Shown one piece after another: positions 44,811 through 56,340 of a stretch of 64,000 nt of DNA. Each line of letters begins with the position of its first letter. Positions within the stretch are counted from its first letter, which is position 1. Position numbers and translations under genes: made by a program. Source of the stretch: Larix kaempferi (taxonomy: Eukaryota; Streptophyta; Pinopsida; Pinales; Pinaceae); NCBI GenBank assembly GCA_027924585.1, contig BSBM01000592.1, positions 1,612,001-1,676,000 on the forward strand. Direction: 5' to 3'. The notes beneath the pieces were generated by a model. That model saw only the letters and a program-made list of their open reading frames with translations, did no database searches and was not told the origin of the DNA.

Positions 44811-45485
44811 CAGTGATTTCTTTGACTTAGCGGACTAAAAAACCAAGTCAAATTCTTGCAGGATTACAATCCATTTATTAAATTTCCCACCGATGATTCG
44901 TCGAGTGAGAACATATTGAAATGGGTTGAACTCTGCAACCACTATGGTAGTTCACAATAATATATAGTGACGAAGCCTCTGAACAGCATAGACGGAGGCT
45001 AATGCCAACTTCTCTACGTGAGAATACTTGATCTCAGGAGCTATCAAGGCACGCGACATATAATAAATGACATGCTCTTGGAGCTTGTCATCCTCCTGAA
45101 CAAGTACTATGCCTATTGTGTATACTGATGCATCCAGATATAAGAGGAAATCCTTCGTATAATCTGGCGGGCTTAACAAGGGGGATGAAAGTAATGCCTT
45201 TTTCAAGGCCTCAAATGATGCTTGAGCAGCCTCATCCCATAGAAAGTAGGTGTCTTGTTTAAGCAGTCGCATGAAACCTTTTGTAATTTTGGCATAGTTA
45301 ATGGCAAAGCATCTCAAAAACTTGGACATGCCCTGCAGACTTTGAAGTTGTCTTAGGGTTCGAGGAGGAGGAAGATTTACAATCGCCTCAACTTTCAATG
45401 GATCCACCATTATGCCACAACTAGATACTATGAAACCCAGTAATCGTCCATATTCGACGCAGAATACACACTTGTTGGGATTCAA
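44811..45485 (-). pseudogene. E4 RNase H (gypsy type)
   Basis: 45485-44952 reads LLGFIVSSCGIMVDPLKVEA, the thumb/connection, then FLLYLDASVYTIGIVL. Here the first catalytic Asp is present, unlike E3. It continues YSHVEKLALASV and, past a TAA at 44952-44954, VVAEFNPFQYVL, with another TAG near 44836. A mixed picture: better catalytic residues than E3 but broken frames. Confidence 0.85.
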
Positions 45486-46130
45486 TCAAATCTTGTAGTA
45501 TCTGCACCTTTCAAACACAAGTCTTAAATGATCAGGATGCTCCCGTCTCTTGCGAGATCACGCTGGGAGATCATCAAGGTAAGGTTTGACTACGTGCTTG
45601 ATGTCATGAAAAGAAAAGTTCATTGCTCACTGAAAGGTAGCTCCAACATTCTTCAATCCAAATGGCATCTTCCAACAGCCAAAGGTCCCCCAAGGACAAA
45701 TGAAAGCCGTCTTGTGTTGGTCTTTAGGTTTTATTTGTATATGATTATATCCTGAAAACCCGTCCATGAAAGAAAAATTTGCATGGCTTGCACACGTGTC
45801 GATGATCTGATCTATGAATGGTGTGGGGTAATTGTCTTTCGGACAAGCTTTATTTAGGTCCCGGAAGTCAGTGCAGACTCTAATAGTACCTTGCTTTTTG
45901 TCTACAGGAACAGGATTTGAAACCCATTCCGTGATAGCTATCCGATAGATGAATCCAACTTTGAGCAATTTCTTTACTTCCACCTTGATGGAAGCTTATT
46001 TTCGAGGGTTAACTGGATGGAGCTTCTGTCTCACAGGTTTAGCATTGGGATACGTTGTGATGACAGGCTCAACAATGGTGGGGTCGAGGCTTGGCATCTC
46101 CTCATAAGACCAGGGAAAGACATCGCGGAA
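45486..46130 (-). pseudogene. E4 reverse transcriptase
   Basis: 46130-45984 reads FRDVFPWSYEEMPSLDPTIV after a TAA (46131-46133), then another TAA before ASIKVEVKKLL. 45983-45627 carries RVCTDFRDLNKACPKDNYPT, FSFMDGFSGYNHIQIK and MPFGLKNVGATFQ. A stop follows; the metal-binding box PYLDDLPA is readable beyond it. The catalytic Asp pair is present but the frame has at least four stops. Confidence 0.88.
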
Positions 46131-47351
46131 TTATTTAAAGAGATTGGTATACAAAATAATCTCCTCAAAAGAACAGTCTGCCCCATTGAAAATATTTTCC
46201 ACGACTCCAGGTTTGATGGAAATGTTGATCAGAATAGTTCTCGATATATTTTCCATACTCCCTTTGGCATAAACAAATTTTGAAGAAGAAAGGGCGGCAG
46301 ACAAATCAACATTCCCACCGGGTCTCATGGAAAACTCACCTTTCTCAATCCTGTCCAGATCAGGAAGAAAATAAGACCTGTGGTGTATGTGTTCCCAAGG
46401 ATGGTCCAAGCCAATCATTACTTCCAAAATGTCCTCATTGGAGGGAAAAATAGTGTCTAGATAGTCAAAAGAGTGGATAGAGTCTACTGACCATGCAGGG
46501 CCATAGTCCATATCTGACTCAGCAGAGACCAATGGAGTCACAATATGTTCTGCTGCAGCATGTTGTGAATCTAAGTAAGCCACATCTGAAATAGATAGGG
46601 GCACAACTAGTTCTGATTCAGTTGGGAGAATCCATGGACATGCTGTTGGACTAACCATGAAAATATCAGACGAAGAACACTCTTCAAAACCAATAAAATG
46701 AACAGGAGAAGGTAGGTAAAAAATGCCCATTAATGACCCATATAGCCCTACTCCTAAACTCTCACTTGCTGGGTGAGACTGATCAATCATCGGAATTGTT
46801 GAATCCAATAGAGCCTGGTTGTTCTTCCAGGAAAACGAAAGTTGATCGACTGTGACGATCTTGCCTTCGTGAGGGAACATTATAACCTGGAAAACAGATG
46901 ATGGCACTGCTTTCATTGCATACGTCCAACTCTTACCTAAAAACAAGTTATAGTCAAGCGGGGCATCCAGAACTTCCACCTCTACAGATACTAGCTTGCC
47001 TGCAAGTTCAACATCAAATGATGGTAAGACTCCGTGTGGCCAGAAATATATTCCATCAAAGGCAGTAAGCACTGTATTCGAGGGAGCTAACTCGGGTTCG
47101 CCCAAAGCCTTCCAGCAAGAAATGGACCTTACGCACGTAGACGCGCCCTCATTTACAACAACTCGTCCAATGGTCTTGGGACCATGGATTACCTCTATTT
47201 GGAGAGTGGTGTGGTACGGAAACTGGAAATTGATATCGTTCATATCAAAATGAGAAAGCATATTGGATGAATCTACACTCCCGATCGCTGCGAGAAGTGC
47301 ACTGCGTTGTAATGGACAACTTTGCAGTACTTCCAAAGTGGACATGGGCAC
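46131..47351 (-). pseudogene. E4 protease and connector
   Basis: A 406-codon frame. MSTLEVLQSCPLQRSALLAA and the strand-rich protease fold carry VVVNEGASTCVRS at residues 64-76: the active-site Asp is Asn67. Then APLDYNLFLGKSWTYAMKAV and FPHEGKIVTVDQL follow, as in E3. The connector to RT (DILEVMIGLDHPWEHIHHRS) has no zinc knuckles, so E4 lacks the E3 extra module. Confidence 0.85.
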
Positions 47352-48840
47352 AGGGTGTTTGGGTTAAATCCTCCACAACATTGTAGTTGGGGGCAGCCCG
47401 CGTGTTGGGATTGTGCACAACCTGTTTGAAGACACCTTTCGGGATCTTCGGCAATGAATCCACCAATCTCTCAATGTGGAGAAGGGTAGATGACTTGGGA
47501 ACATCCTTTTGCTGCGGATCCGGGGTATAGTTTCTAGCTTGAGTTTGCAAAAGAGCGTCTGAATTAACCATATTAATGAACAATTGATCAGCAGCTGAGG
47601 CACGATGAGTGCCCCCAGCACTAGAGTTTCCAGAAGCTCAACCTTGCCCATGAGGGAATGGGTCTTTTAAGACAGAAAGTTTCTTTTCACGGAGCAACTT
47701 CTGGGCTTCTTCCATCAGAGGGCATTGATGGGTAAGGTGATCTTCTTTGCATAGCTTACAAGGAAAATTTACCTTCTTTTTCTCTTTTTTTCCCTTCTCG
47801 ACATTTTCAGTGTTTTTGGGCTTTTGGTGGTTACCCTCCCCTTTCTTTCCCTTCTCTATGTTGTTGGGATGCAGAGGGCCCTTTTGATTCGTCTGCACTT
47901 GTTGTACAGATTCCATTTTCGAAGGGGAGGATGCAACTGAAGTCTCTTCTGCAGCAGACTGTTTGACCGATAAGATGTGAACTTGCTTCGTTAAAGCAAC
48001 AAACGCTACAAAATCTACTGAACCCACAATGTCATCAACATGTGGTCTAGGCTTAGGTTTACCTAGATCCATGTTATATCTAAGTGCATCAGGAATAATT
48101 TCATATAAGAGGCTAGAGTGAGTATATACTAGATCAAGCTACTGGGTTATAAGAATGGCTTCTTCTTTGGATGACACCCTAGAAGTTGCTACTTCCTTCG
48201 AAATGTAAGGAAGGAGTGATTTGAGATATCAATCTAATAAGAACTCTGGATGGATGTCAACTTTAATGACCCTCTTCCACCTTCGCCACTCTTGAATATC
48301 TTCAGATAAGTGAGTGGATTTGTTCTATCGAAAGGTTGACAGAAGGTCTGTACTGGCATCATATCGGATAGGAAGTTGGAAGTGGTTCAGAAAAATAGTG
48401 GCTAGATCCCAAAAGGTGCCATAAGCAGTTGCGGGCAGTTCAATCTACCATTTGGCTGCAGCACTGGCCAAGGTTCTCTAAAAGAGCCTCAATCCGATGG
48501 AATCATCGTTCAATGAATTCGAAGAGCACCAGAGATGAAAAGTAGTCCCATGATCATCCACATCCTCTCCAGTGTTTCCTTCGAACTTTGGGATGTCAGA
48601 AGGCAGTTTGGTCAGGATAGGTGGCCATGAGAGGTGATGCCACACCGGATCATTCATAAGTTTTGAAAGATTTGGAAAATTCAGAGTTGTCGAAAAAGGT
48701 AAACAAGATCTTGTCGATGGCATTTGAGTAGGAGGGTGTTGGTAGGAAGAATCACCTAAATCCTGAATCGTATACTGCTGGTTGGGGTTGCCCCCAACCA
48801 CCTGTTGTGAATCAAACACATTGCTAAAATTGCTCCAGCC
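47352..48840 (-). pseudogene. E4 gag
   Basis: Begins near 48819 (MFDSQQVVGGNPNQQYTIQD). The core is recognisable: TKLPSDIPKFEGNTGEDV, FHLWCSSNS, then after stops AAAKW and ATIFLNHFQLPIRYDA. Basic Lys-rich linker at 48072-47638, then a zinc knuckle FPCKLCKEDHLTHQC (CX2CX3HX4C). At least five stops, and a frameshift just before the protease frame at about 47360. Same domain order as E3 gag. Confidence 0.85.
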
Positions 48841-49940
48841 AAAAGAGAGAGGGTTAGTAATGTTAGGTCTCTTCTAATAATTGCAAAATAAAAATAACTT
48901 GAAAAAGGAACCGGTAAGACCTAACACAAAGTGTTGGTAAAGAACACAACCTAATGTCTTAAAACAATCAAATAAAAAAGACTTGAGAAAGACTCTACCT
49001 GCCGAGTTGTTTCGATGGAAAAAACTCTAGGTTCGGAACAAAGTGTAAAAGGAGAAAGGAAAATAGATGCCTTCAACGGAAAGACAAACCTAAAAGGCTT
49101 CTCCTAAGCACCAAAATCCAAAGAAAAACACTCGCCAAACAAAGGAGTAGGTAAGCAAACCACAAGTAACCCTACCAACACATAGACTCAAAGGAAAAGC
49201 TAACTAGAAAGCTTCAACTCACTCAGACTGATCTGAACAGATGTTCAGAAGGTATCTAGACTAAACCAGTCTTCAAAACCACCCTGAAACTCAAAATGGG
49301 ATCAAACCCTAAAGAAAAAGGACAAGACTCAGTAAAAGTGTGCAGCTGTTTCCACAGACAACAAGCGTTGAGAATGCAGGACTATATAACTGCAACCAAC
49401 GTCTAGGGAAAAAAGTGCACTACTATGCTTAGCAGAGAGTCGCGCAAAGCTTTAAAAAGGTTTAAAAAAGCAGAAAAGACACCTTAAACAAGTGCTAAAG
49501 CAAGTAAAGGAAAACTATAGGACTTCAGAGAGGCAAACAAGACTCAAGAAAGGAAAATATGTCTTAGTAATAAGTCAAAGAAGCAAGGCAAAATGCTAGA
49601 AGTAGACCCAACCACTTGGAAACAAAACCCTAATAGAAGGATTGAACCTACAGGAAAAGCGCGCTACTGTGTGGTTTAAGAACCAACGCCTGTCATTAGA
49701 AGTGCGCTACTGTGTTTCAAGGAAATTAGCGCACAAGGCAGAAAATGTGCTATTGTAAGTACAACAGACCAGTGCACAGGGACTTAAAGCAAACAAAAAG
49801 GCTTTGCTGAAGCAGACTGAGATGAATCAAGATAGAATGAATAGGCAAAAATGACCTATAAAACCTATCAGAGAACAAAAGACTGAATAAACTGGAAGAA
49901 AACCTAGCAAGGTCCCCTAGAGTAGAAAACAACCGGTTAC
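48841..49940 (-). other. E4 leader
   Basis: Non-coding, A-rich. The word GCGCTACTGT occurs at 49661-49670 and 49704-49713, with related words GTGCACTACTATG (near 49417) and GTGCTATTGT (near 49747). The same word forms the half-site of the palindrome near the antisense ORF. Confidence 0.55.
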
Positions 49941-49958
49941 TCCCCAACAGAGTTGCCA
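49941..49958 (-). promoter_or_regulatory. E4 primer-binding site
   Basis: On the - strand TGGCAACTCTGTTGGGGA, 18 bases, three bases inside LTR-D. TGG pairs with a tRNA CCA end; tRNA not assigned. Confidence 0.82.
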
Positions 49959-49961
49959 GTC

Positions 49962-50903
49962 TGTTGTGTAGGAAAATATCTTATAGTGGGGAGACGACAC
50001 TACCAACTTGTGTGGGGTGATAGGTAAATACATTCATGTTTTGCATTAGTTACTAGAAATGGAAAGAGGTTAAGATTTCGAAAGTTGTACCTTTTTAACA
50101 ATGGCTGGTCCTAGCTTTCGCTTGATCTTCCGCAATGATGAACCTTCAAAACAAAATTAACCTTCCTCGGCATATTTTGACTATAACAAATATGATGAAA
50201 TCAGAAATAACTTAACATCAACTACAATCAAATATACAATCCAACAAACATTCAATCACATAGACATTCAATTGGGACGGGAAGGGTATTTCCACCTTTT
50301 ATTGTCAAAGAAATGTAGATAAGTACAGATATACCTAATCTATCCAGACACTTCTGCAACCGATTCCTGGGCTCCTGCTCCTCACAGTGACTTGGGAATT
50401 CCTCCATCGTAACAGCAGCATATCATTCCTTCTAGGTCCCTCTCTCATGGATTCCCCTTGTATTTATGGGACAAGGTAGGCAGTTGAATTCGAAAGTTGG
50501 TTGAATTGGGAGGTTGGGGAAGTTGCAGAACCAACTTCAACTAATCCCAATTCGTAATCTTAATATATTTTTTCATTTCATCTTAATATGTGCATAGGTT
50601 TCATATAAGTAGACTAGCGCACAGTATGCAACTTTTGCACTTGACAACCAGCGTTTGCAACATTTTGGAGGATGTGCACAGGTTGTCTTCAATAAGACCA
50701 ACATTTAGAATGCTATATCACTGTGGCAATAGTAGCGCACATGTCATGAAAACTGTAGAAAAAATAAGATTTTTAGTTGAAGAGTGTAGTGTCAGCAATA
50801 ACTTATCCAGGGTCAACCTAGCTCTTCCATCCATAGTGTCCTTTTGTGTGATCAATAGAGCAATGTGATCACGGATGGAGAAATGCAGATTTGACATATA
50901 ACA
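49962..50903 (-). repeat. LTR-D, shared by E4 (5') and E5 (3')
   Basis: 942 bp, TGTTGTGTAGG...CATATAACA on the + strand. Its left side has the E4 primer site, so it is E4's 5' LTR. Its right side has the polypurine tract GATGCCCCCTAATG and the 3' UTR of another body, so it is also the 3' LTR of E5. Confidence 0.88.
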
Positions 50904-53380
50904 GATGCCCCCTAATGTGTGAGGTCAGAGGAAAATGATGGCCGAAATACATTATAATTCCAAGTCAGAGGAGGAGCAAGAAACCGCAGAACCAAGTCAC
51001 AAAAGTACATTAAAACAATGATCAAGTTCAGCGAGCAATTACAATCTTGACATCATATAGATGTTCGGTGTGATACAACATGATCTTCAATACATAACTG
51101 GGAGATGTAGATATAGCATGGCCACCTTAATACAAGCGTGGATCCATGACACATATAAGAGATCATAGCCATAACAACAAGATGGATCTATGTATCATAA
51201 AAAGACAAAATGAGCGAGGCTCAGTCTTGTGCAGCTTGGGGGATAACATAAATATGGTGATGCTATCAAAATCCCAAGGTCTTCATCCAAACAACCCAAG
51301 GTACAAACCCTAACCATGTGAATAAATGATCTGGATTCGAACATGGGGGGTATCATTTGATTACCGGTCATTGATGTATACTGTTAACAAATGTGAGGGC
51401 ATCCATCAATAATGATAATGGGGCCCAAGGTACCTAGTACGTTCCAACAAGTGTGAATAAATGGACTTGAAGTCAAACACCTGAGGAACCTGTCGAATAA
51501 GATACATTGATGTATTCCCATTTATTCAACAACGAGGGAAACTGTCCTTGATGACTGCAAATCCCAAGATACTAACCGAAACTCTAAAATTCATTCCTAG
51601 AGCATAATGAGTTGATGTTGATGGGAAGAAGTCTGCTGGAAGGGAGGCCTTAATCCATCCTCCATCATCCCACACGAGGAACACTCAAATGTATGAGCAG
51701 ATTTGGAGTAGGACAAGTAACAAGATGAAACAATTGACACTAGGATGGATGACACATGAAGTCAAGGTAAACTGCAGAATGGCTGACACAGGCTGTATCC
51801 TTGAACAATGAGCACGACACAAAGTGACTTAGGCAACTTTAACATGAGGGGAAAGTGATACAAACCTGCAATGTAGGAGACATTAGCAGACTCTCCATAT
51901 GATTGGAAGAATAACCAATCGGGGGAGTAAAAACTCGGAGATCAGGTTCACCCTAAGGTCAAAAACTATAACCCAACTGAATGATGGATTCAAATAGGTG
52001 CTATGTTCAGGGACATGATGGACTTAACTTCCTTTGAAACTGAAAATATGTAGATATGCCCTTCTCTTACCTTATTATTTTTGGTAAAAGAATGTCCTTC
52101 TTGTTGTTTTAATGAGTCCAAGAAAGCAAACTCCATAAGTCCAACCATGTAAAAAGTTTAACGAGCTCATGGGAGGAAGACTCAGGACCTTCTTCATTGT
52201 TTACAAGGTTCGAAGGAGAGATAGAAGAATACTCTATAATACTGATCTATGGATTTTAATATCGAGCTGAGATCTGTTCTTGCTCGCTCATGTTTTCAAT
52301 TTTAAGGAGTCCGAAAAACTTAAACAATAACTCTATACACCTACCTGTGGATTTTAGTATCGATCCCGTGTTGTTATATGCTCACCGATGTTTTCCTGTT
52401 TATAGAGTCTAAAAAACTTAAACAATCCTCTATTTACCCTCTCGTGGATTTCACATCGAGCCCGAGTAGGTGAATGCTCTCTTGGTATTTTCATGTTTCG
52501 AGAGTGTGAAAACCCTAAAGAAGATTCCAAAAGTTCTTTTTCGTATAGTTAGTCTCCTACCCCGAAAAAGTGTAAAACGATGGGAGAAGAAGTCTTCTAG
52601 CCACAGATGACTAGAGTATTCCTTTTTCGTAAGTATTCCGCAAAAGTATGGAAAAGGGTTAAACTTATACTTAAGCGGATGTTCCTTCAGTTCCTTTAAC
52701 GAGTTTGAAGAGAACAAGAAAACTCGACAATCTTGTTTGTTTTTGAAAAGTTAAAACAAGGGATTAAAATGACTTAAAAAATCTTCAGGAATCGTAAGTT
52801 CATGTCCTACCAGGTAATGAAATATCGACAACTAAGTTAGTAACCAGGACAAAGTTTCTCAATTGACAAAATATTGAAACAATATGGTACCTATACTGAT
52901 CCTGTCAATGATGAAAACAAGCCTTAATAGTTCGATGTTGAAATTATAGTGATAATTCGAAATATATAGTTAGTCTAATCCATCGAAAATTTTAAAATAG
53001 TAATTAATTAAAATAAAAAAATGAAACTATACCCCTTTTGGAAAAGTGGGTAAAACTTAAAAAGAAATTTCTATAAATAGTTTCGTTTTTGAAAATCAAA
53101 TATCACAATTTGAAAATTAGGGCAAAAGTGAAGAAAAAACCTCAAGCTACCTTTTTCCCATTGCGGTCGACCCAGGTCACCAATCGAAAATCCGCTTTCA
53201 CCAAGTAAGTAGTCTCATCCTTAGCTTGCATTTACATATAAAGTTTTTCAATTTTGGTGGTCAAAATCATTTTTTAGCAAACTTTTAAATACTTTTTTGC
53301 ACGAGTGGTGGTTTGCTTGCAAGAAATAAGTGCACTTGATAAAAGTGCACCAGTATGCCTGTAAGATAGTCACGTTCGGG
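50904..53380 (-). repeat. E5 3' UTR with inverted-repeat array
   Basis: Colinear with the E4 3' UTR. The polypurine tract starts at 50904. The array at about 52250-52770 includes CTTTTTCG 52536-52543 with CGAAAAAG 52563-52570, and CCTTTTTCG from 52621 with AAAAGG 52652-52657. Where E4 and E5 differ inside stems, some changes keep pairing and some do not. No gene recognised. Confidence 0.7.
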
Positions 53381-53409
53381 ACGCTACTGTCTATGATAGA
53401 CAGTAGCGT
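53381..53409. repeat. Perfect 14-bp palindrome, E5 copy
   Basis: ACGCTACTGTCTAT, central G, ATAGACAGTAGCGT, 61 bp before the E5 antisense ORF. Partner of 41435-41463. Confidence 0.85.
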
Positions 53410-53470
53410 TCACCGCAAAAACTAGGGCAAAAAATTACAAATGACCAACGTTTGATGGTTTAATGGCAGG

Positions 53471-54317
53471 ATGGTGCTCATATGGCGTGAAAGGGAACAT
53501 GAGGAGATGGATTGAGAAGCTTTACAAGATCCATTAACCTTGCATGCATTGCGAAGATGTGGTTTGTTGAAAATTTATAGAACGGTCAACATGCGGGCAC
53601 AAATCCGCTTGCTCGAGAGGCTTGTTCAATATTGGGATGCCAATGCATTGGTATTCAATCTCCAAGGGGAGATGTTGGAATTAATGGTTGATGACATCTA
53701 TTTCATCATGGGTCTCTCCTGAAGGGGAGATATAGTGAATCTCAAAGGGTCCTCTCGTAATGTGGGTTCCCTATCCGTGTAGGACTACATCAATACCTAT
53801 TGTGTAGTGGGTACAGAAAAACCGACAGTCAAGTCCTTATTTCGGCTGTTGCAAGATTCCCAATCAAGGTAATCTTGAGTATTCTCAACCGGATGGTTGG
53901 AAGTGCTACGCAACATCTAGCTTCAAGGAACTTCATTCACATGGGTACCGATAGCCTACGAGGAATAGTATTTGACTGGTGTTCAAGTCTTCTGGCAAAC
54001 ATGAAGATTCAACTTTCCGGGTGTAAGATCGGGAGGATGAAGAATTTTGGGTACGAAAGCATACTGTGCACCTTTTTCTTTGAAAGGGTTCCTGCCATGA
54101 GTTTGGGGATGGACTTTACCCCAGTTAACCCCAGTGATCCATTGATGGGTTGTTGGGGAGAGATATTCCTTTGCCAGGGTGGTGGCGAGAGCAACTTTTG
54201 CTACAATGAGGATGATTTTCGGGCGTGGTGGGACCGGTAGGTACCAGCTCTTGAGAAGTTCCCATATGTGGGAATAGACTTCCGCAACGATCTCGAGCTA
54301 GATCTTCCGCAACGATC
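53471..54317 (+). pseudogene. Antisense plant-mobile-domain-like ORF, E5 copy
   Basis: Starts at the same MVLIWREREHEEMD as the E4 copy. Stops at 53513-53515 (TGA), 53720-53722 (TGA), 53780-53782 (TAG) and 54238-54240 (TAG), and a one-base deletion near 53817 in an A run, break it. The E4 copy has sense codons at the stop positions. Here the segment around NFCYNEDDFRAWWD is intact, whereas E4 has a stop. The 3' part, with the intron and exon 2, is deleted: the sequence jumps at about 54317 to the second RNase H. Confidence 0.68.
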
Positions 54318-54526
54318 CAATGTGAAATGCCATGGAACAGAGCATCTCGGAGTAGCTCTATTACTACATAGTATTCAACCACATTGTTTAGTGTGGGACC
54401 TAAACAAGACCCTCCCGAAGAAACCAATTGGCCAGTTGGTGAGTAAATAACCCAAGTAGCTGCAACCAACTGATGGGTGTGGTGGCTAGCGCCATCAACA
54501 AACCCTATAAAGTGTTTAGTCGACAT
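54318..54526 (-). pseudogene. E5 second RNase H, truncated
   Basis: Begins MSTKHFIGFVDGASHHTHQL, with the first catalytic Asp present, then WVIYSPTGQLVSS and NNVVEYYVVIELL up to HGISH. The remainder, with the last two Asp residues, is removed by the deletion that also cut the antisense ORF. Confidence 0.8.
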
Positions 54527-54631
54527 CTGAAACAAAAAGCAATATATGCATAAGACGTAACGACAACCGTAAACAAAGCTAACTCTACAAAATGTACAAC
54601 TATAATACATGAAAAAACACAGATGCCTAGG

Positions 54632-55835
54632 CTTAGTACTTCTTCAGGTAGAGGCCATTTCTAGGCTCCGACAACTTATTACCTTCATAGTCTATTAATG
54701 TGTATGAACCCTTCTTCAAAACCTTAGAAAATATGTAGGGACCGAGCCACATGGACTTAAACTTGCTAGCTCCTAAAGGTTCCTTGTCCTGACCCAAGAG
54801 CAGAACAAGGTCTCCTTCGAGAAAAACCCTAGGTTTGATAGACTTATCGTACTGTCCTTTGACTCGATTCTTATGCGCTTCGTTTGTTGCGATTGCATCG
54901 CAGTGCTGCTCATCTAGATGTTATAAATGTAGCAAACATTCTTCCAAGACTGAAGTTTCAGGTAGTTGTTGTACAACTAACTTCAATGAAGGGATCTTGC
55001 ACTCAACCGGAATGACTGCTTCTATCCCATGCATAAGTTGGAAGGGAGAGGACCCGGTAGTAGTCTTCACATTTTATCGGTAGGCCCAAAGAGAATGGTA
55101 CATGATGATGTTCTAGTTAGTTCTACTGGTATTAATGGTCTTTTGTAAGATGGTCTTCAAAGTTTTATTAACCGCTTCGACCTGTCCATTCGCCTGCTGG
55201 TAAAATGAAGATGAATGTTCTTGCCGAAAACCTAACATGGTGTATAGATCAATCTTCATGCTATTCTGAAAATGACGACCATGATCAGTCACGATCTCTT
55301 TGGGTATACCAAATCTTGCAATGATCTGGTTGAAAATGAAATAAGCGGTTGTTTCCCCATCTGCCTTAATAGTAGGCATTGCCTTGGCCCACTTGGGGAA
55401 GTAGCTGATGGCAGCAATGATATTGTGATGAACTCCATCCGAAACTAGATTGCAATTCATATAACCAATCCCCCACTTAGTGAAGGTACTTGCTATGATT
55501 ACAAGATGGAGAGGAGCTGGACATGCTCTCATCTTCCTGGTGAAAAACTGACATCGCTGACGTTTCACAGCTTCCATACAATCTTTGAATATCGTGGGCC
55601 AAAAATAACCAGCGCGCAGTATTTTTTGGGCTGTTGCCAACCCAGAAAGATGACCCCCACAGGCTCCACTGTGAACATCATTCAATACTAATTCTGCTTC
55701 CTCCAGGGTGAAACAAAGGTGTAAGATGGAATCTACCCCACGTCTGTACAAAGTGTTAGAAATGATGAGGTAGTTCTTCGCATGACTCTTAAGTTTGTGT
55801 CGTTCATCCCTAGAGAAAGTAGTGGGACACCTCAA
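54632..55835 (-). pseudogene. E5 integrase
   Basis: The 240-codon block 55835-55113 includes HSGACGGHLSG (both zinc His), but the Cys pair is damaged: KRQRCQ has lost one Cys by a 3-bp deletion. The first catalytic Asp is Gly (WGIGYMNC), the second Asp (EIVTDHG) and Glu (GQVEAVNK) remain. The C-terminal module follows in broken frames to a TAA at 54633-54635 (LKKY). Inactive. Confidence 0.87.
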
Positions 55836-56340
55836 AGTTTAGAGATATACTAGGATATCCCCGTAGCATGGATTAGAGGATGCAATGACAAAGATATGTT
55901 CATCTGGGAATGATGAATCTATCTCAACGTGTACTATATCACTAGGGAATTCAGAAATTAGATAGGCAAACACCAGTGATTTCTTTGACTTAGCGGACTG
56001 AAAAACCAAGTCAAATTCTTGTAGTATTACAATCCATTTATTAAATTTCCCACCGATGATGCGTCGAGTGAGAACATATTGAAATGGGTTGACCTCTGCA
56101 ACCACTGTGGTAGTTCGCAATAATATATAGTGACATAGCCTCTGAACAGCATAGACGACGGCTAATGCCAACTTCTGTATGTGAGAATACTTGATCTCAG
56201 GAGCTATCAAGGCACGCGACAGATAATAAATGACATGCTCTTGGAGCTTTTCATCCTCCTAAACAAGTACTATGCCTATTCTATATACTGATGTAACCAG
56301 ATAGAAGAGGAAATCCTTCATATAATTTGGTGGGCTTAAC
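55836..56340 (-). pseudogene. E5 RNase H, interrupted by E6
   Basis: 56210-55839 reads APEIKYSHIQKLALAVVYAV, VVAEVNPFQYVLTRRIIGGK and QEFDLVFQSAKSKKSLVFAY. To the right the domain continues (about 56230-56340, matching E4 near 45060-45175) and is cut at 56340 by the start of LTR-E. The rest of E5 (RT, protease, gag, 5' LTR) is expected beyond the right edge of the window. Confidence 0.85.

Larger units (their letters stand above)
38020..50903 (-). mobile_element. E4, decayed Tat-type element with second RNase H and antisense ORF
   Basis: 12.9 kb between two 942-bp LTRs (C and D), on the - strand. Order from the 5' end: primer site, leader, gag, protease, RT, RNase H, integrase, second (archaeal-like) RNase H, antisense ORF, inverted-repeat array, polypurine tract, 3' LTR. 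The second RNase H after integrase is diagnostic of the Tat lineage. Many stops and frameshifts; LTR-C and LTR-D differ by roughly 6 percent in the first 330 bp I compared. LTR-D is followed not by a target duplication but by another element body (E5). Confidence 0.88.
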
